The notes beneath the pieces are model-generated. The model saw only the letters and a program-made list of their open reading frames with translations, ran no database searches and was not told where the DNA came from. From Bacillota bacterium (GTDB taxonomy: Bacteria > Bacillota > UBA4882 > UBA10575), in the NCBI GenBank assembly GCA_012837715.1, contig DUQR01000041.1, positions 1 through 64,000 of the forward strand: DNA of 64,000 nt. Direction: 5' to 3'. Each line of letters starts with the position of its first letter. The first letter of the stretch is position 1. Below, piece after piece: positions 1 through 8,979 of the stretch. The translations under genes were made by a program, and so were the position numbers.

Positions 1-394
1 AATCAACCCGCTCCATGCTGTCCGGCCCGCAAACGGTGTTGATCATCCGGTAGGCGGTGGCAAAAAGATAATCGCCAACTAAAACCGCAGTTTTTACCCC
101 CCACCTTTTCCAGACCGCCGGGCGCCCCCGCCGGCGTTCACTTTGGTCGAGTAAATCATCATGGACTAAAGTGGCCAGGTGTAAGAGTTCGAGCCCTAAC
201 GCCAGAGCGTGCAGTTGGGGCTGGGCGGCCACCCGTTGGGATCCGCCGGCGCTGAGGATTAATAATTCCCCCCGCAGCCCTTTTCCCGGTGTTGCGAAAA
301 GTTCCTTTAAGATCGCCCGAAGCGGCGTAAACAGCTCATCGTTTTCATCAGGGAGCAGCGTATTTTCGACGCCAAAGAGATTTTTTCCGCTCAT
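1..394 (-). CDS. Polyprenyl diphosphate synthase, N-terminal part (truncated by window edge)
   Basis: Trans-type polyprenyl synthase that would extend allylic diphosphates with isopentenyl diphosphate to make the side chain of menaquinone or the undecaprenyl/heptaprenyl carriers. The visible 131 codons start with ATG at 394 and run off the left edge without a stop. They contain the GKGLRG(E/K) substrate-binding stretch and, further on, LVHDDLLDQSERRRGRPA, which carries the first aspartate-rich motif DDxxD. The start overlaps the TAA of the upstream prenyltransferase by one base (TAATG), so the two are translationally coupled, which fits a quinone side-chain role. The catalytic C-terminal half and chain-length-determining region beyond the edge cannot be seen, so the exact product length is unknown. 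Confidence 0.9.
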   Translation of the reverse strand, partial: MSGKNLFGVENTLLPDENDELFTPLRAILKELFATPGKGLRGELLILSAGGSQRVAAQPQLHALALGLELLHLATLVHDDLLDQSERRRGRPAVWKRWGVKTAVLVGDYLFATAYRMINTVCGPDSMERVD

Positions 395-1296
395 TATAAC
401 CCCCCATACCATACGGCAAGAATCAGGACTACTCCATTCACTAAATGAAGGAGAATCATCCCGGCACAAGCTGGAACCAATTTCTCCCTTTGCTTTAGCT
501 TACGCCGTCCCCACTGCCACACCCAACCCGCGAGGGGAAGAATCAAAAGAAAAACGGCCAGCAATGGATAGACCCGCAACCGGATGATGACAATACCCAA
601 TAAAAGGACCGCGCCGGTTAAAAGCCCGGCCAAAAGGAGGAAACTTTTCTCCGGCCCCAGGCGGACCACCAATGTCCGTTTGCCCGTCCGCTGATCACTT
701 TCGTAATCAGGAACCTCATTAATTAAGATTACGGCGGCGATGAAGAGGCCTACCGGCAACGAAACGAACAAGGCGTCGGGGATAAAGGTGCCGGCCAAAG
801 CGGTCACGGTACCGAGCACCAAAAAAGGGCCAAAGGCCAAACCAACAACTATTTCCCCCAGGCCGGTAGCAGCCAACCGTAAGGGCGGCACTGAATAAAA
901 GTAACCACAGCCCCACCCGGCCAGGCTGCAAAGGAGGACGCCCCACCCCCCACCGGAAAAGGCTAAAACCAAAGCAGAGACCGTTCCCAAAGCGTAACAT
1001 AGAAAGGCCGCCTTTCTCATCTGGGGGACTGTACAAAGTCCCTTCGTTAGCACTTGGCTTCCCCCGTTAAACAGGGTCGCCCACCGGTTGAGGCGATCCG
1101 TCTCCCCATCATAAAGATCATTAACCAGATTAGCCCCGCCATGGTAGCAAAAAACCCCGCCCAGAACCAGGCAAAGACGGAAGAGGGAAACCGGACCCGT
1201 GTTACGGGCCATGACTGCGCCAAGCAGAACGGGAACGAGCGAAGCCGAAAAATAATGGACTCTAAGCGCCTGAGTCCAGAGCCTAAACTGGTTCAT
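394..1296 (-). CDS. menA: UbiA-family prenyltransferase, probably 1,4-dihydroxy-2-naphthoate polyprenyltransferase (MenA)
   Basis: Integral membrane enzyme expected to attach a polyprenyl chain to dihydroxynaphthoate in menaquinone synthesis. The 300-residue product is rich in hydrophobic segments and has both aspartate-rich UbiA motifs: NLVNDLYDGETDRLNR near residue 60 and NEVPDYESDQRTGKRTL near residue 195; the second is typical of MenA. I use the ATG at 1296, because AGGAGG (1305-1310) lies 8 nt upstream; a longer frame reaches 1326 but would put the ribosome site inside the gene. It overlaps the gerAC stop by 4 nt (ATGA) and is followed directly by the polyprenyl synthase gene. UbiA homologues with other aromatic acceptors cannot be excluded from sequence alone. 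Confidence 0.8.
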   Translation of the reverse strand: MNQFRLWTQALRVHYFSASLVPVLLGAVMARNTGPVSLFRLCLVLGGVFCYHGGANLVNDLYDGETDRLNRWATLFNGGSQVLTKGLCTVPQMRKAAFLCYALGTVSALVLAFSGGGWGVLLCSLAGWGCGYFYSVPPLRLAATGLGEIVVGLAFGPFLVLGTVTALAGTFIPDALFVSLPVGLFIAAVILINEVPDYESDQRTGKRTLVVRLGPEKSFLLLAGLLTGAVLLLGIVIIRLRVYPLLAVFLLILPLAGWVWQWGRRKLKQREKLVPACAGMILLHLVNGVVLILAVWYGGL

Positions 1297-2477
1297 CCGC
1301 CTAACCTCCTGACGGTCATCGCCCACTCCATCTTGACTTCAACTTTGATGGGGAAGGCGGAAAACTCCCTTCCCCAATTGCTCTTCATGCGGCGCCACAG
1401 ATCCGGTTTAAATGCTTGCAGGTGGCGGCCAACTCCCAGAATATCCGCCCCCAACTCCTGGGCCCGCCGTATAGTCTGTTCCAGCTCGGCTTGGACGGTC
1501 GCACTCACTACCTTCTCTAAATCATCCTGGAGCACCGCCAACGGACCGTGCTTCTCTGAAAACTCGACGGTTTCGAATTTACCCCTCACTTTAATTAGGT
1601 AAGTTGTTTGCCCATCGATCTCCCGTAACCGGTGGTGGGCGCGAAAATTTTCCGCCCCGACCACAATGGTCTCTCTGGGATGCAAAGGACAAGCCACCTC
1701 ATAGTTGGAGGTGATATTTTGGTTCAACAAGATGTTCAAACCCCGGGTTTCCAAATTACTCAGCCATCCGGCAAACTTTCCTTTGTGAATGACCGCTGCC
1801 CCACCGGTCTGGACCGTCTCCTTACCCATACTGAGCCGTGGCAACACCGGTTCGGTTCCTTCCTCCGACTGCTCTACGAGGAAACGGCCAAAATCGGAGA
1901 TGTAATTGATGGCGCTTCCACTCTGCGCGGAAAGGAGGTTCTCGATGTAGGCGGAAGGTGTTTGGCTGATGGGCGGCTGCAAATTTAAAATCTCTCTCGC
2001 TACCCCGTCGATAATCGCAATTTTAGTCATCCTTTGCACCCGAAAATCCCGTTTAAAATAATCCAGGAGGCGATCAACCCCGATCGTCTTCGCTACTTCG
2101 ACATTGATTAAGATTAATTGGGTATGACCGAAAAAAAGTTCCCGGTCGATTTGACGTTGAAGTTGGCGAATACCGATCTGTACCAGCTTGGCGGTGGTGC
2201 CAAAGACCACAAAGGGCTGATCGCCCCCACCCCCGCCGCCGCCGTCGCCACCCTCGCCCCCCATTTTCGCCGGGACAGGAATTTGGACACTCAGCAGGAA
2301 CTCGGACGGATCCGCCTCTTCCGTAGCTGGGCGGTCAAAGGCGACGGCGGTGACAAAAGCCCGGGCGTTCAGTTCCAACCCTTGCCAGCACCCTGACGCG
2401 GTCAAGACGATAACCAGAAGCATACTGAAGAAAAACCCTTTCTTCCGGAAAGAAGTGGATTTCACCGGTCTATTCAT
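1293..2477 (-). CDS. gerAC: Ger(x)C family spore germination lipoprotein (GerAC-type)
   Basis: The C subunit of a GerA-type nutrient germinant receptor, anchored to the outer face of the spore inner membrane. It has a lipoprotein signal peptide with the lipobox LTASGC (Cys30), followed by the characteristic GCWxGLELN start of the mature protein. The length, 394 residues, is normal for the family. A glycine-rich stretch around residues 76-86 (GGEGGDGGGGGGG) is an unusual insertion in the first domain. The ATG at 2477 overlaps the end of gerAB by 8 nt. It is the last receptor gene of a gerAA-gerAB-gerAC operon, and runs straight into the menA-like gene, an arrangement I would not predict from function. 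Confidence 0.93.
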   Translation of the reverse strand: MNRPVKSTSFRKKGFFFSMLLVIVLTASGCWQGLELNARAFVTAVAFDRPATEEADPSEFLLSVQIPVPAKMGGEGGDGGGGGGGDQPFVVFGTTAKLVQIGIRQLQRQIDRELFFGHTQLILINVEVAKTIGVDRLLDYFKRDFRVQRMTKIAIIDGVAREILNLQPPISQTPSAYIENLLSAQSGSAINYISDFGRFLVEQSEEGTEPVLPRLSMGKETVQTGGAAVIHKGKFAGWLSNLETRGLNILLNQNITSNYEVACPLHPRETIVVGAENFRAHHRLREIDGQTTYLIKVRGKFETVEFSEKHGPLAVLQDDLEKVVSATVQAELEQTIRRAQELGADILGVGRHLQAFKPDLWRRMKSNWGREFSAFPIKVEVKMEWAMTVRRLGG

Positions 2478-3567
2478 GGCGTTTTTCCTTCCGCAAACTC
2501 AAAAAGTAGAGTAAAGGATAGAAAAAAAAGGCAATAACCAGCGACAAAAGGGCCACATAAATGCTCCACCGGGTCCAGATAAAATAATTCTTCAGGCTGG
2601 CGCTCAGGTAGTAAGTGACGGGAACCAGCGCCCAAATTATATATGCCTTTTTCCTGACCCGGACCAGCTGCCCTAAAGCCAAACCCACCAAGAAAGAGGA
2701 GATCAGCCCGGTGGTATAGAGGGCCGAAATCCAAGAGACAATGAGGACTAAATCCAACCGTTGGAGGATCACCGCCCGGGAGTTCACTGATTTGGCCAAC
2801 TCAAGGCCGATCCAAGAAAGATCGATTGCTTCTTTATACCCAAAGACGCCCAGCGATACAGCGGTAAAAAAAGTATAAATCAGGGCAATGAAGAAACTCG
2901 CCTTCATCGTCGCCTTCGTCGTCTGGCGGGGATTACGGATGTAAGGAACCACCATATTAACCACCGGAAGACTGCCAAAAGCAAAGGTCAGCCCTAACAA
3001 TTGCTCCATTTGGTCCAGGTTAATCTGGTCTTTGCTAAAGACGGGAAGTAAATGTATGGGGTCAAAATGCTGAAAAGAAGCAACAACAACAAAAAGACCA
3101 ACGAAGATAGCTATTTCGATCAAAAGCTCATTGACCTGCGCAATTTGGTCAACTTCCCGGGATGCGCCATAGGCGAGAGCCAAAAGATAGGTACCGCTGA
3201 CAAACCAGGTGGGCGCTCCGGGCAGCAGGGAAATATTGACCAACTCTTGGAGAATCCGGATATTAACCGGAATAACCAGATAAAGGAGGGCAATAAAAGC
3301 CAGGTTGAAAAGCAAACCGATCACTTTTCCCAGCAGCCGGGGGCTGTATTCAATGATCGTCTCCTCCGGGAATTTTTCCGCCAACCGGCCGGCAATCCAA
3401 GCAACGCCGACGTATAAAAGGCCAATGACAAGGACCGCCAGCCAACCGGAAGCGCCAAAAATCCCCGCCGCCAGGCTTGGTAAAGTCAGAATTCCGCCCC
3501 CGATCCCATAACCTAAAATCATCAAAGTAACCTGCCGGGCGGATAAGGAACGTCCTCCGGTTTTCAC
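2470..3567 (-). CDS. gerAB: Endospore germination permease (GerAB-type)
   Basis: B subunit of the germinant receptor, a member of the APC-like amino-acid permease superfamily thought to bind the germinant. The protein shows about ten hydrophobic segments, beginning with MILGYGIGGGILTLPSLAAG. I place the start at GTG 3567, which overlaps the gerAA stop (GTGA) and has purine-rich AAGGAGG upstream; this gives 365 residues, the usual size. An ATG at 3624 would add 19 charged residues and a 60-nt overlap with gerAA, which I consider unlikely. Lies between gerAA and gerAC in one operon. Confidence 0.92.
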   Translation of the reverse strand: MKTGGRSLSARQVTLMILGYGIGGGILTLPSLAAGIFGASGWLAVLVIGLLYVGVAWIAGRLAEKFPEETIIEYSPRLLGKVIGLLFNLAFIALLYLVIPVNIRILQELVNISLLPGAPTWFVSGTYLLALAYGASREVDQIAQVNELLIEIAIFVGLFVVVASFQHFDPIHLLPVFSKDQINLDQMEQLLGLTFAFGSLPVVNMVVPYIRNPRQTTKATMKASFFIALIYTFFTAVSLGVFGYKEAIDLSWIGLELAKSVNSRAVILQRLDLVLIVSWISALYTTGLISSFLVGLALGQLVRVRKKAYIIWALVPVTYYLSASLKNYFIWTRWSIYVALLSLVIAFFFYPLLYFLSLRKEKRHE

Positions 3568-5219
3568 TCCCCCTTTCCCCTCCTTCTCTTCCGGTGCTTC
3601 GGTGGCATCAACAGAGCCTCCCACCAGTGGTTGGCCTTGGAAGCCTCCCGCCGGAGATCAAGGGGTTCATTCACCAAAGGCCGTTTAATCATCGCCCAAC
3701 GGGGAGCGACAAAAAAGGAGTCCTTTAGATCCGATAGATTTAAGGGCACCACCGGGGAAAGGAAAGGTACCCCGAAGGAACGGAGCCCGGTCATATTAAT
3801 CAAAAGGAAAATGGTGGCGAGGGATAGTCCGTACAAACCTCCGATTTCCGCGACTAACATTAACGGAAAACGTAAAATGCGCATGGTGATCGCCACCCCA
3901 AAGCTGGGGGCGGTGAAAGAAGAGATCGCCGTTAAGGCTACGATAATGGTCATGATCGGCGAGATTAGTCCGGCGCGGACGGCCGTATCCCCTAAGATAA
4001 AACCACCGACAATCCCGATGGTTTGTCCAAAGGGACCGGGGAGTCGCACCGAAGCTTCCCGGAGAATTTCAATGGCCAGTTCCATGAATAAGGTCTCCAA
4101 AAAGATGGGGAAAGGAGTCCCTTCCCGGGTTCCGGCAATTTTAATCGCCAGGTTAAACGGGATTAACTCCGGGTTATGTACCGCCAAGGCAATAAAGATC
4201 GCCGGTAAGTATAGCGAAAAAAAGAAAGCGATAAACCGGATCACCCGGATCAGGAAGGTTAACGGCCAGCGATGGTAGTAATCTTCGGCCGAATAGTAAA
4301 GCTGCCAAAAGGTAATCGGCATAATCAGGGCAAAGGGTGTATTGTCAACAAGAACGGCCACTTTCCCTTCGAGCACAGCCCCGACCACCCGGTCGACCCG
4401 TTCCGTTGTTTGCAAGGTTGGAAACAAGCTGTAAGGACGATCCTCGATGTATTCCTGCAAATAAGCGCTTTCCACCACACCGTCGATTTCAATCTTTTTC
4501 AAACGTTCTTCCACCGCGGCCACCAATTCCGGATTGGCCACCGTTTCCAGATAAACAAGGGCCACATCGGTCTGGGAACGCAACCCGATTTTCATGGTTT
4601 TTACCCGCAGGTCCGGGTCGCGGATCCATCTTCTGACCTGGGCGGTATTGGAGCGGAGAATCTCATTAAACCCCACCCGGGGTCCCCGGACCGCCGCTTC
4701 CGTTGAAGGTTCCTCAATCCCCCGGTGCTCCCAACCCCGGGTGTTACAGATCAAAGCCCGATCTTCGCCCTCTAAGAGCAGGGCGGTTTCACCCGAAAGA
4801 ATCGCGGTGATCATCAGTGTAAGGTTTGACTCCAGACTAACTTCATTGATGGCGAGGACATGATCTTTGACCTTTTCCGCCAAATTCCGCCGGTCTTTCG
4901 CCCAGTCGGCTTCCTTGGCCTCAAAGGTAGTCAAAGAAAGCAAGATATATTCATTGATGGTATCCTTAGTGATTAAGCCATCGACAAAGATAAGGACCGC
5001 CTGGACCGGTTCGGGTAAAGGGAAGACGAATTCCCGGAAGACCACATCGTTACTGACGCCAATTCTTTCTTTCAAATAATTGATATTGGCGGTAAAGTCG
5101 GTGGTCAGCGCCGGACCTTCCTGCGGTGGTCCTCCTTCGTTGCCTGCCCGTTCTTTTTTTGCTTTCTCTTTGCGAAATTCAGCAACCGGTCGCGCCCGCC
5201 GAAAACTACGTTTTTTCAT
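3564..5219 (-). CDS. gerAA: Spore germination protein GerAA
   Basis: A subunit of the GerA-type germinant receptor in the spore inner membrane. The 551-residue protein has a large soluble N-terminal domain (about residues 45-290, containing VLIFVDGLITKDTINEYIL) followed by a group of membrane segments between about 320 and 470 and a basic C-terminal tail. The first 40 residues are highly charged and low in complexity (KKRSFRRARPVAEFRKEKAK), an extension often variable in this family. The ATG at 5219 has GAGG upstream. It is the first gene of the operon; the 106 bp between it and the activase gene downstream (5220-5325) is on the other side of its promoter. No sigma-G promoter was assigned with confidence. 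Confidence 0.94.
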   Translation of the reverse strand: MKKRSFRRARPVAEFRKEKAKKERAGNEGGPPQEGPALTTDFTANINYLKERIGVSNDVVFREFVFPLPEPVQAVLIFVDGLITKDTINEYILLSLTTFEAKEADWAKDRRNLAEKVKDHVLAINEVSLESNLTLMITAILSGETALLLEGEDRALICNTRGWEHRGIEEPSTEAAVRGPRVGFNEILRSNTAQVRRWIRDPDLRVKTMKIGLRSQTDVALVYLETVANPELVAAVEERLKKIEIDGVVESAYLQEYIEDRPYSLFPTLQTTERVDRVVGAVLEGKVAVLVDNTPFALIMPITFWQLYYSAEDYYHRWPLTFLIRVIRFIAFFFSLYLPAIFIALAVHNPELIPFNLAIKIAGTREGTPFPIFLETLFMELAIEILREASVRLPGPFGQTIGIVGGFILGDTAVRAGLISPIMTIIVALTAISSFTAPSFGVAITMRILRFPLMLVAEIGGLYGLSLATIFLLINMTGLRSFGVPFLSPVVPLNLSDLKDSFFVAPRWAMIKRPLVNEPLDLRREASKANHWWEALLMPPKHRKRRRGKGE

Positions 5220-5325
5220 CCTAAACCTCTTCTACTTAGAAAATCCCTCTTATCCTCGTCACTTGTTCACTTAAGATGAAAAATCACCCAATTTACCCAG
5301 CCTAAATGCTTCTTCTGGCATTATT

Positions 5326-6309
5326 TTACCCGGTGGCCTTGGTGTTTATCCTTTGCCATTTTCCACAGCGGTCACCCCAACCGGATACCCGTCGCTGGTT
5401 AATCCTGACTGTAATCACTTCACACCGGTTCGGACAGTCAGGACACTCGAAACTCTCGACGCCAATCGCATCTTCTCCCAGTTGGAAACCGCGAAAACGT
5501 GAATTGCCGTATTCTGCTTTCTCCTCCTGGGCCAGCAAAGCCACCCCCCATGCCCCCATGGTATCGTAATATTCGGGAACAATCACCTCACACCCTAATT
5601 CCTTCTCAAAGGCCTTTTTTATTCCAGCGTTGGCCGCCACCCCTCCTTGGAATAAAACCGGTGGCCATATTTCTTTTCCTTTGCCCACATTATTCAGGTA
5701 GTTCCGGACCAGGGCCTCACAGAGTCCGGCCACAATATCCTCCAAACTGTGCCCCATCTGTTGTTTATGAATCATATCCGATTCGGCAAAGACCGAACAG
5801 CGTCCAGCGATCCGGACCGGATGTTTCGACCGTAAAGCAATCGCCCCAAATTCGGAGATGGACAGGTTAAGCCGGTGGGCTTGTTGGTCGAGGAAGGAGC
5901 CGGTCCCCGCAGCGCAGACCGTATTCATCCCAAAATCAACAGCTACACCCTGGTTGATCAGGATGATCTTCGAATCCTGTCCCCCAATCTCAAGGACCGT
6001 CCGGACCCCGGGATGGGCCCGTAAAGCCGCCACTCCGTGGGCGGTAATTTCATTTTTTACCACATCCGCCCCTAAAATTGCGCCAATTAACTGCCGTCCC
6101 GAACCGGTGACCCCCACTCCCAAAACCTTTTCTCCACTCAACTCCGCCGCCACCTGACGGAAGGCCCTCTGGACGGAACCGACCGGGTTCCCCTCCGTTC
6201 GGAGGTAGATTTTGCGTATAATCTGGCCCTCCGGCGCCATCACCACCAGATTAGTACTGACCGAACCGACATCAACCCCTAAAAAATATCCTTCTTCCAT
6301 CCTTCTCAC
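5326..6309 (-). CDS. Acyl-CoA dehydratase activase (BadF/BadG/BcrA/BcrD ATPase family, HgdC-like)
   Basis: Predicted homodimeric ASKHA-fold ATPase carrying one bridging [4Fe-4S] cluster; relatives fire single electrons into 2-hydroxyacyl-CoA dehydratases or benzoyl-CoA reductases. Visible motifs: phosphate-1 loop GVDVGSVSTN (11-20), EIGGQDSK (107-114), and two cysteines at 132 (NTVCAAGTGSFLDQQ) and 171 (GRCSVFAESD), 39 residues apart as in HgdC. The C-terminus adds a Cys-rich tail (CPDCPNRC, then RCGK) that the minimal activase lacks and that may bind a metal. The GTG at 6309 directly follows the TAA of the preceding gene, with AAGGG upstream; an ATG at 6300 is the alternative. Last gene of a run that includes two dehydratase-like proteins and spoVAE. 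The substrate is unknown. Confidence 0.88.
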   Translation of the reverse strand: MRRMEEGYFLGVDVGSVSTNLVVMAPEGQIIRKIYLRTEGNPVGSVQRAFRQVAAELSGEKVLGVGVTGSGRQLIGAILGADVVKNEITAHGVAALRAHPGVRTVLEIGGQDSKIILINQGVAVDFGMNTVCAAGTGSFLDQQAHRLNLSISEFGAIALRSKHPVRIAGRCSVFAESDMIHKQQMGHSLEDIVAGLCEALVRNYLNNVGKGKEIWPPVLFQGGVAANAGIKKAFEKELGCEVIVPEYYDTMGAWGVALLAQEEKAEYGNSRFRGFQLGEDAIGVESFECPDCPNRCEVITVRINQRRVSGWGDRCGKWQRINTKATG

Positions 6310-7434
6310 TTACCATCCCTTCTGTTCTCTTCGGAACGGGCCATCACTGTTAGCGCCCATTTTTAGTCGTTTGCGTCGCAGGAGGTCAAGAAAGGCCTCC
6401 AACCGGGTAATAATGCCCGCCTCCGCCGAGTGTTCGTCGATGACTAAGGATAAAACGGGTAGCTGATATACGGCGCTGACCTCCGGCGTAATACTCTGGG
6501 CTACGATCTCCGGCATACAGGTGAAAGGGAGAACTTGAATCACCCCGTCCAACCGGTTAACCCCGGCATCCACCATTTCCGCAATGGTCTCCCGACCATG
6601 CCCCCCGACAAAGGACGGGAGAAAAGGCTCAGAAAGGAGAATGGTCCGCCGCTTATGATGGGGATAAAAGAAACCAAGCAGATGCTCTTCCACCCACTGG
6701 GAGATTGACATCTCCCGTACCACCTCAACGCCCATCTCGCCTAAAAGCTTTTCCAATTGAAAATTAACCCTTGGTTCCAAGACCATGTAAATCTCACCAA
6801 TAATCTTCACCCGGAGCAGTGGACCGGTTTCCCGCCCAAGATTACGCTTGAGGCTGACCTCCATCTTTTGAAGGTGCGCTTTTAAACGACATACCTTTTT
6901 TTCCTCCCGGATCGATTCCAGGAATTGGTTGTAACTCTTGCTCGCTTCAGCCTTATCCTTACACCGCGGTAAGTAATAACGGAAGAGCGCATTCCCCCGG
7001 TCCACCCAGCGAATTTTTTCCCAAGCCAATCTCAGAGCGGCCACCGCCTGGGGAAAAGCCACTTTCTCCAGTAAGACCCGGAGGGCGCGGTATAATTCCC
7101 TGCGTTCACCGCCTAAGGGTTCAAGTAGTAACAGAGTGAATTGATAACCTAAGTCTTCCAGAATCTGCCGTTGAATTTGGGCATAGTACCCGAAACGGCA
7201 GGGGCCGAGACCGCCGGCCATTAAGATTCCTTCCGCCCCCCGTTCCAAAGCCTCAATATAATTACCCAGGTTGATCTTAAAGGGGAGGCAAGCCCCTTCC
7301 GGCGCATATTTGGACCCTAACTCAAAAGTCCGTTTGTTGGTGGGCGGAGCGGGAACGGCCTCATGACCGAGGCCGTTGATTAAGGTTTCGACCGGTATTG
7401 ACAAAAGACCCATATGGGGAAAGGTCAGACGCAA
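6310..7434 (-). CDS. Acyl-CoA dehydratase-activase-related protein (DUF2229/CoA-activase-associated)
   Basis: A 374-residue protein of the group that pairs with BadF-type ATPases and resembles the [4Fe-4S] subunits of 2-hydroxyacyl-CoA dehydratases. Conserved cysteines occur in APEGACLPFK, GGLGPCRFGYYAQ and LPFTCMPEI, suited to an iron-sulfur cluster. It ends with VIDEHSAEAGIITRLEAF, nearly the same signature as the neighbouring upstream protein (DEHSGEAGFVTRVEAF), so the two are probably paralogues or two halves of one complex. Start is TTG at 7434, six bases after AGAGGAG; this overlaps the previous gene by 10 nt. The catalytic role is not known; no CoA-binding subunit gene (HgdA-like pair) is next to it. 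Confidence 0.8.
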   Translation of the reverse strand: MRLTFPHMGLLSIPVETLINGLGHEAVPAPPTNKRTFELGSKYAPEGACLPFKINLGNYIEALERGAEGILMAGGLGPCRFGYYAQIQRQILEDLGYQFTLLLLEPLGGERRELYRALRVLLEKVAFPQAVAALRLAWEKIRWVDRGNALFRYYLPRCKDKAEASKSYNQFLESIREEKKVCRLKAHLQKMEVSLKRNLGRETGPLLRVKIIGEIYMVLEPRVNFQLEKLLGEMGVEVVREMSISQWVEEHLLGFFYPHHKRRTILLSEPFLPSFVGGHGRETIAEMVDAGVNRLDGVIQVLPFTCMPEIVAQSITPEVSAVYQLPVLSLVIDEHSAEAGIITRLEAFLDLLRRKRLKMGANSDGPFRREQKGW

Positions 7435-8384
7435 TTCAATCTCCTCTTTCGGTTTAAAAGGTCGATAAAGGCTTCTACCCGGGTCACAAAGCCGGCTTCA
7501 CCCGAATGTTCATCCAAATCCAGTTGGAGAAGGGGTAAACCGTTGGCTTTGGCCTCCTTCTTGACCAGTTCGCCAATTAAGGCCTCCGGTCCGCAGGCAA
7601 AAGCGCTTAGATAGATTACCCCTTCCACCTTTTCTTTGCATAAGAGGCGAAAGGCACCAAAAATTCGTTGGCTTAAGGTCCAAAACAGCGGCTTGGCCAG
7701 AACGCGCTGTTCTTCCGCGATCTGCCGGGGAGTGAAGAACTCCGGCGCTAACACTTTAAAGCCATAACGGCGTAAAAGACGGACTAGATCTAAATTAATA
7801 AAGGGATCGTATAAACAGTAAGGATGGCCGATTAGCCCCATCCGGCGCCGGTCTTCAGCCCGGTGTTTTTTTTCCGCACCGAAAAGGATCCTTTCCGCCT
7901 CGTCCGGAAAGAGCCCTTGTTGTAATAGACCGTGATAAATACGGAAGGTTGTTTTCGCTTTTTGCAAGCCCTTTTTGATTTGCCGTCGCGGAAAGTTACG
8001 GCGAATGTCCAAAGGAAGAGCTTTCAGCGAGCCAAGGTCCGAATTTTGCTCACTCTTCCAGATCAAAACCGGATGGGCGCCTACTGCTTGTTTGGTCATT
8101 TCGGGTAAACCCATGAATTTCGGGCAAATATAATCTTTCCGGTTAATACTGACCAGACGGGGGATGAGCAAAGCATCACATTGCGAGGTTAAGGCCAGAC
8201 TGTGACCGAGGAAAACCTTGACGGGTAAACAAACTTCATCAACAGCCGCCTTCACTCCGGCGTTGATCAGCTCCTTACCAGTGGCGCCCGAGACAACCAC
8301 TGTAAAACCCAGTTCTTCCAAGAAAACCCGCCAAACTGGGCCATACCAGTAGTAAAGTAAAGCCCGGGGAATTCCGATTTTTAT
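7425..8384 (-). CDS. DUF2229-type CoA-activase-associated protein, apparent ATA start
   Basis: A 319-residue protein with Cys52 (VCLPVK), Cys69, Cys87 (YICPKF), Cys190 (HPYCLYD) and Cys264 (FACGPEA), and the C-terminal signature DEHSGEAGFVTRVEAF shared with its downstream neighbour. Family members typically begin M(K/R)(I/V)GIPRALLYY; here the matching codons are ATA-AAA-ATC, with AAGGAGG at 8392-8398 seven bases before the ATA at 8384. No ATG, GTG or TTG occurs in frame between this point and position 8477, which lies far inside spoVAE. I therefore mark 8384 as the start, with the caveat that an ATG at 8477 exists and that a base error could explain the ATA. Stop TGA at 7425. Function unknown; probably acts with the adjacent ATPase. 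Confidence 0.75.
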   Translation of the reverse strand: MKIGIPRALLYYWYGPVWRVFLEELGFTVVVSGATGKELINAGVKAAVDEVCLPVKVFLGHSLALTSQCDALLIPRLVSINRKDYICPKFMGLPEMTKQAVGAHPVLIWKSEQNSDLGSLKALPLDIRRNFPRRQIKKGLQKAKTTFRIYHGLLQQGLFPDEAERILFGAEKKHRAEDRRRMGLIGHPYCLYDPFINLDLVRLLRRYGFKVLAPEFFTPRQIAEEQRVLAKPLFWTLSQRIFGAFRLLCKEKVEGVIYLSAFACGPEALIGELVKKEAKANGLPLLQLDLDEHSGEAGFVTRVEAFIDLLNRKRRLNCV

Positions 8385-8397
8385 CTGAATCCCTCCT

Positions 8398-8979
8398 TCA
8401 CGCCCTGATCCCCGCCAACAGACCGTGGTATTTAAGGATCTCTTCCAAGGCCTGCGTGGTAATACGTGCTCCCGCATCCGCCCGGTCGGCCGGGGACATC
8501 TTGCCAATGTCGCCAATCCCCACAACTAAAGGAAGACGGAAACCGTTAAGGACATCAACGGTATCCCCCTCTACCCTTTTCTGGCCTTCCGGTTCCGGGT
8601 GCCCATCTTTGTCGACTGATCCCCGGTGGATCTTCCCTTCCCTGGTAATCGAGTAACTCACTCTCACGCCGCGCACGGGTTTGGTGTCGGCCGCCACGGC
8701 GATTACCCCTAAGACCGCAAAGTGCTCATCACGCAAGAGGTTTTCCAGCAGCCGTTCTCCGTGGCCCTTCTTTGGTTCACCCCCATCATCAACCATCACC
8801 AACACCGGCTCCCCCTTGGCGGCCATAATTTCTTTCCTTACCGCAGCGGTAGGCAAAGGTGTTGGATTCCCCGCCGTGGCGGTAACTGTTGTTAAACCCA
8901 ATCTTTCTCCTGCGGTTTCAATGGTCTGCCGCGCCCACTGATCACCATCGGTAATGATGATAATCTTTTTCTTCCCCAT
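8398..8979 (-). CDS. spoVAE: Stage V sporulation protein AE (SpoVAEa-type soluble subunit)
   Basis: Soluble SpoVAEa-like protein associated in Bacillus with the SpoVA channel that moves dipicolinic acid into and out of the spore. Recognised from the N-terminus IIIITDGDQWARQTIE, the SAGNPT-like ATAGNPTPL, VMVDDGGEPKKGHGE, VLGVIAVAAD and the C-terminal LVVGIGDIGKMSPADR. Length 193 residues is normal. The ATG at 8979 lies 38 nt inside the end of the DUF3189 gene; the SD GGAAGGTG sits there. Other spoVA genes (AC, AD, AEb) are not in the window, so this copy is separated from the core spoVA operon and instead travels with DUF3189, spoIIP and the activase trio. Confidence 0.9.
   Translation of the reverse strand: MGKKKIIIITDGDQWARQTIETAGERLGLTTVTATAGNPTPLPTAAVRKEIMAAKGEPVLVMVDDGGEPKKGHGERLLENLLRDEHFAVLGVIAVAADTKPVRGVRVSYSITREGKIHRGSVDKDGHPEPEGQKRVEGDTVDVLNGFRLPLVVGIGDIGKMSPADRADAGARITTQALEEILKYHGLLAGIRA

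Noticed and set aside
3631-4278. Long plus-strand frame opposite gerAA
   Set aside because: Shadow of the gerAA gene; composition and lack of ribosome site fit an antisense frame.
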